A stretch of DNA of 64,000 nt from Trichuris trichiura. Lineage: Eukaryota; Nematoda; Enoplea; Trichinellida; Trichuridae. Positions 35,701 to 46,389 of the stretch are shown piece by piece. How positions within the stretch are numbered: the first letter of the stretch is position 1; each line of letters starts with the position of its first letter. The stretch is from positions 310,001 to 374,000 of the forward strand of contig JBAJFE010000001.1 in the NCBI GenBank assembly GCA_037903355.1. The letters are read 5' to 3'. A program made the position numbers and the translations under genes. The notes under the pieces were generated by a model. It saw only the letters and a list, made by a program, of their open reading frames with translations. It was not told the DNA's origin and ran no database searches.

Positions 35701-38700
35701 CTACTGTTTTATGATGTATGCTCATGCCCATTTTATCCATACCCTTGGTTTCTCTTTCGTTCCATTCCGCATGCAGTTAATTTGAGAAGCAACAACTGGA
35801 ACTAACAGTTGTGTTCCAACAGAGACCGCTTATTTCAACTCCTTGACCACGGATGTATGCTGAATTAGGTCGTATATACATTGCTTCTTTAATACGTCAC
35901 AAACGTGGATCACGTCCGTAACACAGAGCTTTTAGTTGAAGAGTTTGACACATTGAACCGCATGTTCGACCACAGCGGATTCTTGTAAAGCTTTTTCCAC
36001 GGCAATTTTTGGACCCAAGATGAGCAAAACCGCAATTCGGGATAAAGGCACCAATGTTCACACTGTTCTTTGCATTAGCGTAGCGGGTTAACCGTTTCAT
36101 ATGTACATCAGATCTTTCTTCCACAGTTTTACCTGTTTCCTCAACATATACCGCAAAGCAAGCACATTCAACAGCGTAAACTAATCATGTTTTTTATGTA
36201 AGGAGATCCTCGTCTGATCCTTACGAAGAAGTGTATGAAAATTTCGCCAACTTCCGAAGAAAACGAGAAATTCTAAACATGTGCCTAAACACGAAATCTT
36301 TTCACCCAGGCTTACAACACAGTGAATGATTGGGGATGCTTTGTGTGAGCCATAATGAGCAGGGGCTTCTGACGGAGAAATTTACGCTGAAGAATGCGGT
36401 GAACAAAGGATTTCTGATAGCCATTTTTGCAATTCTTTATTATGTGGTTCAGTTCTGATTGAAAAAATTCAAGATTACACAAATTAATTACTCTATCAAT
36501 CATACCAGAAAGAATACTATGCACTATCGAACATGTGGTGAGAAGAAATTGAACCATTGGTCAGTATGAGTCAATTTCTGTGAACTCTGGTTTTCAATTC
36601 CTCGTCTGTGCGAATACTCAAAGTATCGAGAAAGGGAAGAACATTATTGCCTTATTTCTCAATTGTAAAATCAATTTGGTTTGGAAAGATGCTGTTTAAA
36701 AAAGTTAGGAATGGTTCCTCTTAGCCAATTTTTATAACCACGAGTACGGCATCTATACACACCCATACGCACATACACACTGTTATTTTAGCCGATCACC
36801 GCGCGCGAAATCGGCCAATCAGAACACGCGGGATTGGCGGCCCTGAGCTTAAGAAACACTGGTTTAAGTTTCAGTATTACATGTAGAACTCGATAAAATG
36901 CGAATACTCGCTGATTATTCGGTTTTGCTTGGAAAACAGCGGCGAAAAAATTTTATCTGTGTTCAGCACAAAGGCAGCTATTGTAAACGTAACTGTGCAT
37001 CTCAACAAGATTACAGTAACAAAATAATGCTGCTTTTCGTTCACCTCAAGCAGATGGCTCTCATTCCACAGCGTGAAAAAGGAATATAGTCTGACTCCTA
37101 GATTCTTGGCTTTAATTGAACGCGTTTTCTCTGTTTGCCACCCAAGCAATTTAATATTACGTAATTCACAGCTTGCGTAAGAAGTAAAACCGGCTCCTAC
37201 TATTTCTTTGTTGCGAATAGAACAAAGCATTAAAAATAGTACCACTGGTAGAGTTATCATAGGTTACCGCGCCTTGTTTACAACATCGCCTACACTCTTT
37301 ACTCAGACAAGCGAGATTGCTAGCATCTTACGATTCTTCACTGCTACACGGCGATTAGCTAGCGACCCTGTATGCTTCCTTATCGGTGATTCACAGAGTT
37401 GCTGCTACTGCAGACTAAATATTTGGTAGTAAGTAGCCGCACAATATAGTGAGTCTCATTCAACGAAAGCTGTGAGGTTGTGTGCGTGTCCACATTTGGG
37501 CTGATCTCCTAGCGGTTACGAGGCAGTTGAGCGTCGCCTACTTTTGGATGGCATGGCGGATCTGTGAATCAGGCCTCCTGGCTCGAAGACGGTTTTCACC
37601 GAACGACTTTTCAGGAAGAGGACCGGTTAGAATGACAGGATAGATTATCTTTTTGTAAATGTAACTTCTTGGTACGGGACCGTATAGTTTCATGTTGAGT
37701 TTCTTTTACGGAAATTTTGTCCCGTTGATAATATTTTTATTATTCCGTAGCTTTCAGGTCAAACGAGACCCGTCTTCAGCGGTGTTAATATAAAGCAATG
37801 ACATAAAGAAAATTCACGGTGTTAACACCGCGAATTTTCGTTAAGTCATTGCTTTATATTAACACCGCTGAAGACGGGTCTCGTTTGACCCGAAAGCTAC
37901 GGAATAATAAAAATATTATCAACGGGACAAAATTTCCGTAAAAAAAACTCGACAGGATATATTATCCGAGAAATGTTAGTGTCAACAAAAACCGGCCTAT
38001 TTTTGCATGAATCTATCACGTTAACGAAATGCTAGGTATTCAATCTAATACGCATCTCTTTTAAAACCCCGCCTAAGTAAGCGTTCGTACGCATTTGCTA
38101 TTAACGCCAGTTTTCAACCATGCGCGATCACTACTGGAACGTATCCTCGCGGATACGGAAATTTTAAACTATAAAATACAGAGCACGGAATTGGGTTGCT
38201 TCTTTTTATACGGATTTTGAGTTCCGTTGAAAAACTTTTACTACTAAATTCTCCGTAGCTTTCGGGTATAGTTTCTTCGTACGATACCGTATAATTTCAC
38301 TGGGCTGCTTCTTTTTATACGGATTTTGAATCCCGTTGAAAAACTTTTATTACTAAATTCTCCGTAGCTTTCGGGTCCCAACGCGACCCGTCATCAGCGG
38401 TCTTAAATTGACGTATGAATAAAGTGCACGAGTGACGTACAAAGTGTAACAGATGTTTGGCCTGGCCTTTGAACGTCTATTACACTTTGTACGTCACTCG
38501 TGCACTTTATTCATACGTCAATTTAAGACCGCTGATGACGGGTCGCGTTTGGACCCGAAAGCTACGGAGAATTTAGTAATAAAAGTTTTTCAACGGGACT
38601 CAAAATCCGTATAAAAAGAAGCAACCCAATGAAATTATACGGTCCCGTACGAAGAAACTATATCTTCAAAACAGAGCACGGAATGTTTAAAATGCAAATG

Positions 38701-41700
38701 TATAAAAATCGAAATCTGTACAAAACATTTTTCTCGTGTTAATTCTACGCAGTGCCGTGGAGATGTAAAATTCTGCTTTGTTTTCTAGAGATTTTTCGAA
38801 ATTCTTTGTTCTGTGGTCTGGATGCACAAGTACGAAACCGCGGATAAGAAGAAGCAGCTAGGGTCAGTTTTCGTTTACTATGACGGGCGCGCTTCTAGAA
38901 AAGCTGGCGTTACACGAGACACATAGACTATAGAAAATCTCGCGGCGGAGGACGTGAAAAGTTTCTTAATCATACGTAGTATGAAAAAGAAATGCCAGTA
39001 AATACTGACGCAATGATAAGAGGTTGTCATTGCATAACAGGCAATTACCAAAAGAAAGAACATGCATGATATCTTGAACAGGTGAAAACGTCCCTACTTT
39101 AATCACCGCGTCTCTGTTTAACTTCTCCCAAAATTCATAATTTTCCTACTCTTTGAGTTGCAGCCATTCTTACATCAGCAGCGTACCTATCGTGACTGGC
39201 TTATCAACCATTCACGGGTTTCCTGTGCATTAAAAAAAGAGTATAACAGAAAAAAACCAATTGAAAACGAGTAACGTGCGAGGTATGAGTATAAAGAACC
39301 TCATTGATCAAAAGCTTGACGTAGAGCTTCTGGAACGTAAGCATGCAACAAGCTTTTAGTCAACAAAGCGTGCATTTCCAAATAAGTACTGCTGATTCTG
39401 CCGCTGAAAGCGATCTTACAAATTTGAGTTTAAAAAAGTACAGAGAAAACCTGAACGATTGAAAGCGCATTTGTCAAGAAGGCAAACAAGCAATCTTTAA
39501 CGAAACTTACAGAGTCTGGCCGTTCAGTTTTGGCTGTAGTCAATTCTTGAACAGACATTTCAGCTGTCATGAGGACGCGAGAGTGTGCGCCGTCTCCACC
39601 ATTGCCCGACTCTTTTTGACTTAATGTAGAGATCAGCTCCGAAGCGGAAGCTGAAGGCCCAAGGTTCAACAGTTCAGCGAGTTTGTTCATACTCTTCTCG
39701 GCGTTGGACGAATCGACCGCGTTCAAGCCCAAAAGAGAGCGAAGACGGTGCGTCTTTACATCCAAAATGGTATCTGTGTATCCAATTTCTTCGAGATACC
39801 TGAAGACATTGAAACATCAAGCCGAGGCCAATGGAAACAAGCCGACAACCGGAAGAAAATTCTAACAATGATATTGCTAAAAAAAACTGCACAGATTCAT
39901 ATGAGGTTAACTATGCAAGATTAGCGGGTACATAAATTTCATACTTGTTTACGAAAACAACACGCTTACTTAAGGCTAAATTAGGGGACGTAGCTTTCCG
40001 GATCAAACCTGTACAATCAGCATGTTCGTTTGCGTAAACTATCTTGAGATCAAATTATCTAAACTATCCCTCCATGAGCTGTTATTCTAATCCCCATAAC
40101 ATTTACACAGATGCTAAAGACGGAACTGTAAGGAATAAGAAATAATGAACATTCTGCAGCAAGGTCTTCTAAACAAAATTCTTAGCATCTAAACATGCGT
40201 CAGCGTTTAAGTACTTCGAATGCTTAATTTTTGCTCAATGGATCTTATGGAACTAATGCAAACATTGTTAGATCTGCAATGGAAGACAGAAAGGTTACTC
40301 TGCTACTAGTATGCCTACCAAGAACTGAAGTAGAGCAAAGAATAACAATAAAAATGTGCGGAAAAGTTAAAATGCTGCGTAATCTTTTTTCCTTCATACT
40401 ATTACGAATGAATTGCTACCTCAAAATTCGAAAATGAGAAGTTTACACAGTTTTTGTTCTCAGAAACTCCAAATAGAAAAATCTGCTTGGGGTGTGCCTT
40501 TCAACTCTACAGACGTTCGTTTTAGTTATGACAGTTTTTCAACTGATTCAGCTAGCAGACGAAGAGCAACCTTATCGAACAAAAAAGGCTTTAGCAAAAA
40601 ACTTCATGAGCAATTTCATAAAACATGCAGTGAGTTGACTATGTTGATAAGTACACTTTGTTAAAAACGATAACTGCGCCTCGGTTAGGATAAACGAGAA
40701 ATTTCGCGCACTATTGATGTCTCTAGAACAGGGTTTCTCAAGCGGAAAGCCGTTTAGCCCCCCCCCCCCACCGAGAACGTTACCGAACGTCCGAGCCCCC
40801 TTATTCTGACTGGCCAACTTCGAGCGCACTGACTGGGCAATTTCAACGCACTGACTAGATGAAATGGCTGCAACGTTAGGAGGTCAACTACAGCTGCACA
40901 GATTTATCTCTGCAAACTGTTTTTCCAGAAGTCAACTAGAGCTGCTTGGCCCGCCCAGATGCAATCGAACTAGCCTGTCGATGTTGGGCTCGATCGAGGT
41001 AACTCGCAAACAAAGATCGCCGCGTCTGACCACTTGTAGCTGACTGCGTTTCTTAGTCATTAGGTCCGTAATGATACTAAATGTGCGCTCGACTAAACTC
41101 GAGGGAAGACAAATCAGTAACTTTTTTTACCACATCCCATACGCCAGGGTACAACTTCGGGACTTCTTTCTGCAGCCAGAACTGCTGACAACCCTGCGAC
41201 AATCTGGCACTCAACTCCAGCAGCTCTTCTTGCAGTGACATCTCTTCGTCTTCTACATTTATTACCGGACTGATCACCCAGTCTGGGATTACGGTAGACA
41301 AAATGCCATGAAAACGACGTGTGAAATCGCCGTGCAGCGTTTGGAGATGCTCGCAGTACAATTCCACATCCGCTTCAGAGATCCCACCATTGTTTCCCAC
41401 TTGGGCGAGGTTTTGGAACTGGGACAACCCGCCCCTTGCAAAGTTGCGCTTGAAGGAAAGCAGCTTTGACATGAACGCAGAGATATTGGATTTTGTCTTA
41501 ATCAAGTTCGCGTCGTCCGCCTGGAGCTGCTTATTCATCTCACTAAATTTAAAATACAAGTCTGCTAACTACGCGATGTCCGCTTTCCGGTTATGCAAGT
41601 TCTCATTCATCGAAACGTCCTCCTGTTCAAAAAATTGAAGAACGGATTCGTAAAGGACGAAAAACCTCAATAGGCAGGCACATTTTGATAGCCATCTCTC

Positions 41701-44700
41701 TTCTGTGTGCACAAGTAGACGATTGAAGTACTCGTTATTTTTATCACATACTGGTCGAAAAAGTCTGTCACTGAGTGGATTACTTCTGATTTTGTTTACC
41801 GCGTTGATGACATACCGAAGGGATTCATTCAAACGTGCGCTCAAACGACGGGCTACGAGATGCTGCCGATGCAACACACAATGGATGCACAGCACGTTGG
41901 AAACCTTGATTTTTAGATACGATATAAATCCCCGCTGACAGCCGAGCATAGCTGGTGCACCAACTGTTGCCACGGCTATTATGTTCTGAAGGGGAATTGC
42001 TTTTTCCATAAAGAATTCTTCCACTACTTGAAAGATAGATTCACCCTTTCTATCTGTACTCAATTATTTCGAAAACAATAATTCTCCTACAAACTGTTCT
42101 TCTTCTATAAACCTGATGCAGGCCAGTAAAAGCGATTCATTTCCAGGCAATGTGGATTCATCCAATTGCAACGAGAATTCCCTCTCTCTGAGCATGCAGC
42201 AGGGCGTCTCTTCAGTGTCCTTGGCCATTGCGTCGATTCGTCTCTGAACAATACCATTGGTCAGTGGTATTTTCCTGGTGACATCATGTGCGTTTTGGTG
42301 AAGCACGGTTTCCAGAACTTCAGCTATGGCGGGCATTATCTATTTCCCGCCGATCGTATGAGGCTTAGCCGCTTTCGCAATTAACAATGAAATTCTTTAT
42401 GACGCTGAAAGTCCGTCACGACCTGGTTTTGAAAGGGTATCATACTGTCCGGTGTTCTCTTCTTCATTACCTTCTCTCTCAGGGCCCGGTATTAGGACAT
42501 GTCTTTGTTACTCATGTTTGGGTGCTGCCTCATTAAATGGCGTTTCATCCTGGGCGGCTTCATAGACTCCTTTGAGAAAACTCTTTGGAACAACAAATAT
42601 ATTAGTGGTTGTTCCGTACCAGGCTAACAGCGAAACCAAAGCGCAGATATTCGCTACTATATTGCCCACATTTCTTGCTCGCCTGAGCCATGACTGAGCC
42701 TCTGCAAAGTCATTTCTCGAAATCAACTAGACAAGTATATCACAGACTTAACAGCGACGACGTTCGATGTACAATATAGCTTACTGAATCTGCGCTGGCT
42801 AAACTGGAGCGAACGTAGGAGAAAAGCAACCGTACAGAGAAATTGTTTGCAGAAAATGTGTGAGCAGCACACGCAATTCCCTGTCGCTAACGCGTATGCT
42901 TGCGTCGTAGCTGCGTGGATGATAGACGCAAAGAAAGAAAGGGAAGAAAAAGAGTCGGCTTTTCACAGAGCTGAGGCGAAAGATGGTAATCGTTGACTAA
43001 ATTGTAAAGCAGAGTCATTGCTACGCCAACACGCGCTAATTGCTGGTTGAATCGTAAATCAGATGCAAATATATTGCAAAAACTATTGCGCATTCTGATA
43101 ATGCGGGGAACTATTCTCTGATGTGAATTATGTGCTCTGCGCTCAATGCTTCTCAGCAGAAAGCTTCCCTTACTCAACCCTACACCGGGATGTTCACGGT
43201 GACAAGCATGCGATCCCTTCCGCCGCGTGTTCTGAATGGTCATTTTCACGAGCGGTGATTGGTTCGTGTGGTGGATTGGGGTAGCCGGCATCACGCGTAG
43301 CATGCAACTTTATCTTAACCAGTACGCACAATATCTCACCTTTGGACTACACCTTGCGATGCACCTCCACACGACGGCCCACGTGGGGTATGTGCCCCAC
43401 ATAGCTCAAATGCCCCCTCCCTAGCTTGCCCCTGGCGCTTTGGGCCTCCCTAGCGGGCCACCTGCCCCATCGTGAGAAACACTGTTCTAGAATAAGCACA
43501 GAAACTGAGTACATGAAAACCAACGGCGCGGCTGAAAATGAATTGTATATCAACGGAAGCGAAACTTCAACCGCAGAAAATGATAAATGTGCGCCAGCGT
43601 ATAGTCTTACAAGCTATTTCGCCGCCTACAGTGCTCTTCCCATAGTGCATCAAAATCAAAGTCGAATGCCCTGAAAGAAAGCAATATGAGTCATTCTCCT
43701 TATTGTTCAACGTTTTAAATCCACCAAAGCTAAAAGTTTTCAGGCTTCTGATCGTACACGTAATTACAATTATTTTCCTCACGCACATAACGGCAAAGTT
43801 AATCTCTGCTCAGCAACATTCACTGATGACGAAAATTTGATTCAACTAGCATAATCTTTGAACTTGTTTCGTTTGCTACAACAGCTCTGATATAGAAGAT
43901 ACAGCTCTTTACGAAGAGTATAAGTCAGACACTTTTTTCAAAATGCAAGGAGGGTAAGATAAATAGAATAATCTGCATCTACTAAAATATCTAAGAGACT
44001 TTTTAAGTAAGAAACAAACATACTTGGTAGGAAATTAACGCACAGCCTCGTTAGGCAGCCACTTTTGCTACCTACCGCTCATTACCAAGTAAAAAAAAGA
44101 CATACTACAAAATCAATGAAACCTGCCAAAATATACTCAGGTTTTCGTCGTACTTGCACCCTCTACGAACTGTGAAAATGAGGACGAACGAGAAGAGAAT
44201 AACACTTCCAAATTCTGATAAGATTCCACAAAACTTATATTTCGAAAGACGGGGTGTCTCTTAACGGGCTTAGGTTCTTTCATATGTGATCTTTTGGTTC
44301 ACGGGTTTGACCTGTTTGATGTATCTGTAAATAAACTTCAAAGTGCCCTACCAACGGATGGATGAGCAAATTGTTAGAGAAAATACAGAACAATTCTATA
44401 ACGTACGTTTCGGAACTGCTATGTTCCGTCGTCAGCAGTGTAAGGGAGCCTCTGCTCAGCAGAAAAAGCTCTCTTACACTTCTGACGACAGAACAAGAGC
44501 AGTTCCGAAACGTAAGGTATAGAATTGTTCCGCATTTTCTCTAACAATTTGCTCTCATATCTTTATTACGGATTCTGTCCCGTTGAGATGTAAAATAAAA
44601 AGATTTTTCTCTCCGAAGCTTTCGGGTCTGCCGCGACCCGTCTTCAGCGGTCCAATGATGTGTGTGGTGGTTACAGAGACGACATTTGTCTTCCGTCACT

Positions 44701-46389
44701 TTTCAACGTTTAAAACGAGAGTTTTAAAGTTCTTCTTCTGTGTCTGTCAGCTGCCAGTATTCTTGTAGAAATTTGTTTATGTATGGGCCGACCTTGTAGT
44801 TTCGTTTTCAATTTTTATTCCTTTGTTCCAAAAATGTGATTTGATTTTTCTTCAGTGTTTTAGTTCCTATTGATTTTAGCTTGTGTGTCAACTATTAAGG
44901 GAACAACAATTGTGGAGTGTAATGATATTTGTGCATAAGTCGCTAACGTCTGCCCCTTGGTCTCGATTGAAAGTCACGTTGTTTCTAATATAGAGAGCCT
45001 CTTTTAGTTTTCTTAGATGTAGGTTACTTTCATAGCAAAGGGTTTTCATAAAAAATTGAAAACGAAACTACAAGGTCGGCTCATACATAAACAAATTTCT
45101 ACAAGAATACTTGCAGCTGACAGACAGAAGAAGAACTTTAAAACTCTCGTTTTAAACGTTGAAAAGTGACGGAAGACAAATGTCGTCTCAGTAACCACCA
45201 CACACATCGTTGGACCGCTGAAGACGGGTCGCGGCAGACCCGAAAGTTTCGGAGAGAGAAAAATCTTTTTATTTTACATCTCAACGGGACACAGAATCCG
45301 TAATAAAGATATTTTCAATATGAAAACACACAGTCCCGTACAAAAGCATCACATTTTCAACAGTTTGCTCATCCATTTGCTGGTAGCGCAATTTGGAGTC
45401 TACTTACAGATTCATCAAACAGGCCAAGCCCGTGAATCAAAAGATCAACTATAAAACTTATGTTCTTAGAAAGGGACAAATCAAGTCCAGACGAACAGTC
45501 ACAACACGTACTATAAATTACTAATGTCTATTTTAGAACAAATATCAAAGCAACAATCAATAAAACATTCATGATAGCGGCAGATTATTGAACCAACCTA
45601 CACATCATACAGTAGACATCAGTTGAATGCTCGCCGATTAATGGAACTCTCTGTGCGGGAAATCAGGCAGAAAAAATAAAATCGGTGAATTAAAGGTCGC
45701 CTAATTTTTTGAAAGTATGAATCTAACAGCCAGCACAGAATATTTTAAAGCCCAATAAAAATGCGTTTTCGGAACGTACATTTTGCAACAAGTGCACGAC
45801 TAAAAACAGTAGACAGGTGAATGGCAAAATTATGCACTTACTGTTTTAACAGCAATCTTCCTTGACGCCAACACGCACCAGTCCTCGTTTGATTGGCAGG
45901 AATAGAGTCGAAACTACAAGGCACCTCAACCTTAACGGATGTCCGCTCGACTGGAGGTTCATCTTTCTCCGACGCTTCTTCTCCGTGCAGTAAGCGATAA
46001 TATTTTGCTCTAAAATCAAAGGTGCAATAATATGGCTTCATAAATAGAGGCAAGCTGATAAAGCATTTGTCCGCAAAGTCCAGTTACCTTTCTTGCCTCA
46101 GAGCAAATTCTAGCATTTTAACCCGACGAACAAGGTCATTCTTCAGATTCTCTTGACCTTTCCGCTCACCTTGCAGGAAAGCAATCTTCGCCTAAACCAA
46201 TGCAGCATATAATGGTTACACTAAACTGACAACTGGCAAATGCACCATCAATTCTGCCCGTTCAACTTCCCACTGAGTCCTTTCTTGTTCGTATTTTACC
46301 CATTCGTGCTGCAGGTAATGAAGAACTCCTGGGACAGAATACTGCAACCTGACTACCTTGTCATCTAAACAAATAATTTCGAGTACCAT
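20767..46389 (-). CDS. STRN: Striatin, PP2A B''' subunit / STRIPAK scaffold; about 26 kb gene
   Basis: Striatins scaffold STRIPAK complexes, binding PP2A, MOB4, GCKIII kinases and calmodulin. Exons by phase: (46389)-46246, 46191-46088, 46009-45842, 39799-39511, 34111-about 33925, 33854-33616, 33551-33304, 29371-29082, 29032-28892, 28834-28727, 28664-28578 and 20936-20767. The N-terminus has 'GVLHYLQHEWVKYEQERTQW' and the coiled coil 'AFLQGERKGQENLKNDLVRR'. Next come 'YLEEIGYTDTILDVK' and then WD40 repeats from 'FTLRCHFDCVRAIVFHP' to the terminal 'ASAGADGLAKIFM'. At least one exon between 39511 and 34111 is unresolved, because the phases do not match. The start codon is tentative. The donor near 33924 is non-consensus, possibly GC. 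Long introns (39800-45841, 34112-39510, 29372-33303, 20937-28577) hold transposons, while the others are 49-78 nt. Confidence 0.93.
22165..22497. repeat. Cluster of four hammerhead-like units in striatin's last intron
   Basis: One unit is on the minus strand (22205-22249, core CTGAAGA). Three tandem units of about 70-80 bp follow on the plus strand (22274-22316, 22345-22386, 22417-22457), each with 'GATATCTATAATTT' before it. The plus-strand cores are decayed (CTAAAGA twice, and one lacking the CTGA). Outer blocks 'ATACGGAATGTAGGTCCC' and 'GGGACCTACATTCCATAT' close the structure as a fold-back. Confidence 0.7.
25715..26380. mobile_element. Tigger-type MITE in the striatin intron
   Basis: Ends CAGTAGAACCTCCATAAG and CGGAGGTTCTACTG with TA on both sides (25713-25714, 26381-26382). 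The interior repeats 'AAGTTGACCACTT'-like blocks in both orientations and a short perfect inverted repeat at 25938-25974 (GTCGGCAGCATTCGC...). No transposase. Confidence 0.85.
27796..27995. repeat. Palindromic family-2 hammerhead-like element
   Basis: The arms carry 'GAATGGATAAGCAGATCGTTAC...' and its complement. Motifs are at 27851-27885 (minus: CTGACGA C GGAGC, loop, GTTCC GAAA) and 27889-27925 (plus, decayed stem). Same family as 31136-31348 and 44335-44560. Confidence 0.65.
29524..30518 (-). CDS. Possible unidentified multi-exon gene nested in a striatin intron
   Basis: Three minus-strand open frames look like exons: about 30460-30302 ending at a CTG TAC|gtaggt donor; about 30197-29950 starting after 'attacag' and ending at gtgagt; and about 29738-29524 starting after 'ttttgcag' and ending with a stop. 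The translations have ordinary protein composition ('IFVLLASSDDHTSAIPF', 'LLNHRFINVICFMHYLAL') but match no family I know. Splice phases between the second and third do not agree with the sites I can see. It could be noise in an AT-rich intron. Confidence 0.25.
31020..33226 (+). mobile_element. Decayed pogo-like (CENP-B/jerky type) transposon in a striatin intron
   Basis: The right end reads 'GACCAGGTCTTACTGTA' after 'CCCCGGAAAATAAGCCCTGCC'; a matching block 'CCCCGAAAATACGCCCTAGC' lies near 31034. The transposase begins at 31715 (MPAKRKSYSVEYKKAIVE), continues in other frames ('ARKWRAQYDKLCEKK'), has the first catalytic Asp in 'IGMDETVVF' (about 32230) and ends with 'TAYLQTLDIGINKPFKDNL' (about 32630-32690). 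Frameshifts break it several times. A family-2 palindrome (31136-31348) is inserted near its left end. Confidence 0.75.
31136..31348. repeat. Palindromic family-2 hammerhead-like element
   Basis: Arms of about 105 bp ('TGGATGAGCAACTTGTTAGA...') are near-perfect reverse complements around 31240. Motifs lie at 31199-31235 (minus: GACGA C GGAAC, loop, ATTCC GAAACG) and 31245-31282 (plus: CTGACGA, stem partly lost, GAAACG). Confidence 0.7.
35390..36600 (-). pseudogene. Decayed Penelope-like element (RT thumb and GIY-YIG pieces)
   Basis: Reading down the minus strand, about 36500-36380 gives a piece like the end of a Penelope-type reverse transcriptase ('CNLEFFQSELNHIIKNCKN...'). About 36180-36100 gives a GIY-YIG-like 'CACFAVYVEETGKTVEERS', with the YIG changed. 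A degenerate hammerhead-like CTGATGA unit lies near 35390-35430. The order RT end, endonuclease, ribozyme-like terminal repeat is that of a Penelope-like element. It is frameshifted and inactive, and sits in a striatin intron. Confidence 0.6.
37660..37955. repeat. Inverted pair of Penelope-type ends with hammerhead-like motifs
   Basis: Arms about 37690-37815 and 37825-37950 are almost perfect reverse complements. Motifs lie at 37744-37786 (minus) and 37861-37903 (plus), both core CTGAAGA. On the plus strand TACGGAA after the motif pairs with TTCCGTA about 45 nt downstream. Confidence 0.75.
38195..38665. repeat. Nested/duplicated Penelope-type palindrome
   Basis: A partial end (38195-38270) stops at 'CTTTCGGGTATA', directly followed by a second outer block that starts a full palindrome (38271-38665). 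Motifs are at 38361-38402 (minus) and 38526-38568 (plus), core CTGATGA. The abrupt restart means one copy inserted into the motif of another, or a template switch occurred there. Confidence 0.75.
40729..43484 (-). mobile_element. hAT transposon with near-complete ZBED-type transposase, in a striatin intron
   Basis: Ends CAGGGTTTCTCAAG and CGTGAGAAACACTG. The 8-bp duplication is CTCTAGAA (40721-40728) and TTCTAGAA (43485-43492). The minus-strand transposase runs from about 42560 down to about 40950. A BED-type start ('RQHPNMSNKDMS') is in one frame. The main part (42336-41077) is in one frame with two in-frame stops, at about 42066-42064 and 41571-41569. Landmarks are 'FSLQLDESTL' (first catalytic Asp), 'VLCIHCVLHRQHLVARRLS', 'EERWLSKCACLLRF' and the C-terminal 'RRGDLCLRVTSIEPNIDRL'. 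It belongs to the ZBED5/SCAND3-like hAT group and is inactive but only mildly decayed. Confidence 0.9.
44335..44560. repeat. Family-2 palindrome interrupted by a Penelope-type insertion
   Basis: Motifs lie at 44406-44440 (minus: CTGACGA C GGAAC ATAGCA GTTCC GAAACG, complete) and 44477-44514 (plus: CTGACGA, one stem mismatch). The right arm stops at 'AATTTGCTC' (about 44553) and resumes at about 45361 ('TTTGCTCATCCATTTGCTGG'), so 44554-45360 was inserted with TTTGCTC duplicated. Confidence 0.75.
44554..45360. mobile_element. Penelope-like palindromic element inserted in a family-2 repeat
   Basis: Outer blocks 'TTACGGATTCTGTCCCGTTG' and its complement near 45300. Motifs at 44611-44653 (minus) and 45211-45253 (plus), both core CTGAAGA with GGGTC/GACCC. 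Between them the minus strand at about 45050-44890 encodes a GIY-YIG C-terminus ('LRKLKEALYIRNNVTFNRDQ'). The ends repeat the 3' sequence in inverted order. Confidence 0.78.

Noticed and set aside
36877..37260. Minus-strand 127-codon frame in a striatin intron
   Set aside because: No domain recognised, hydrophobic AT-rich composition, and no splice sites that would join it to striatin in phase. It may be decayed retroelement sequence.
40740..40810. C-rich stretch as a CpG island or promoter
   Set aside because: It is the subterminal part of a hAT element, like the other GC-rich patches at 7.9, 16.2, 17.4, 49.2, 55.6 and 60.5 kb.
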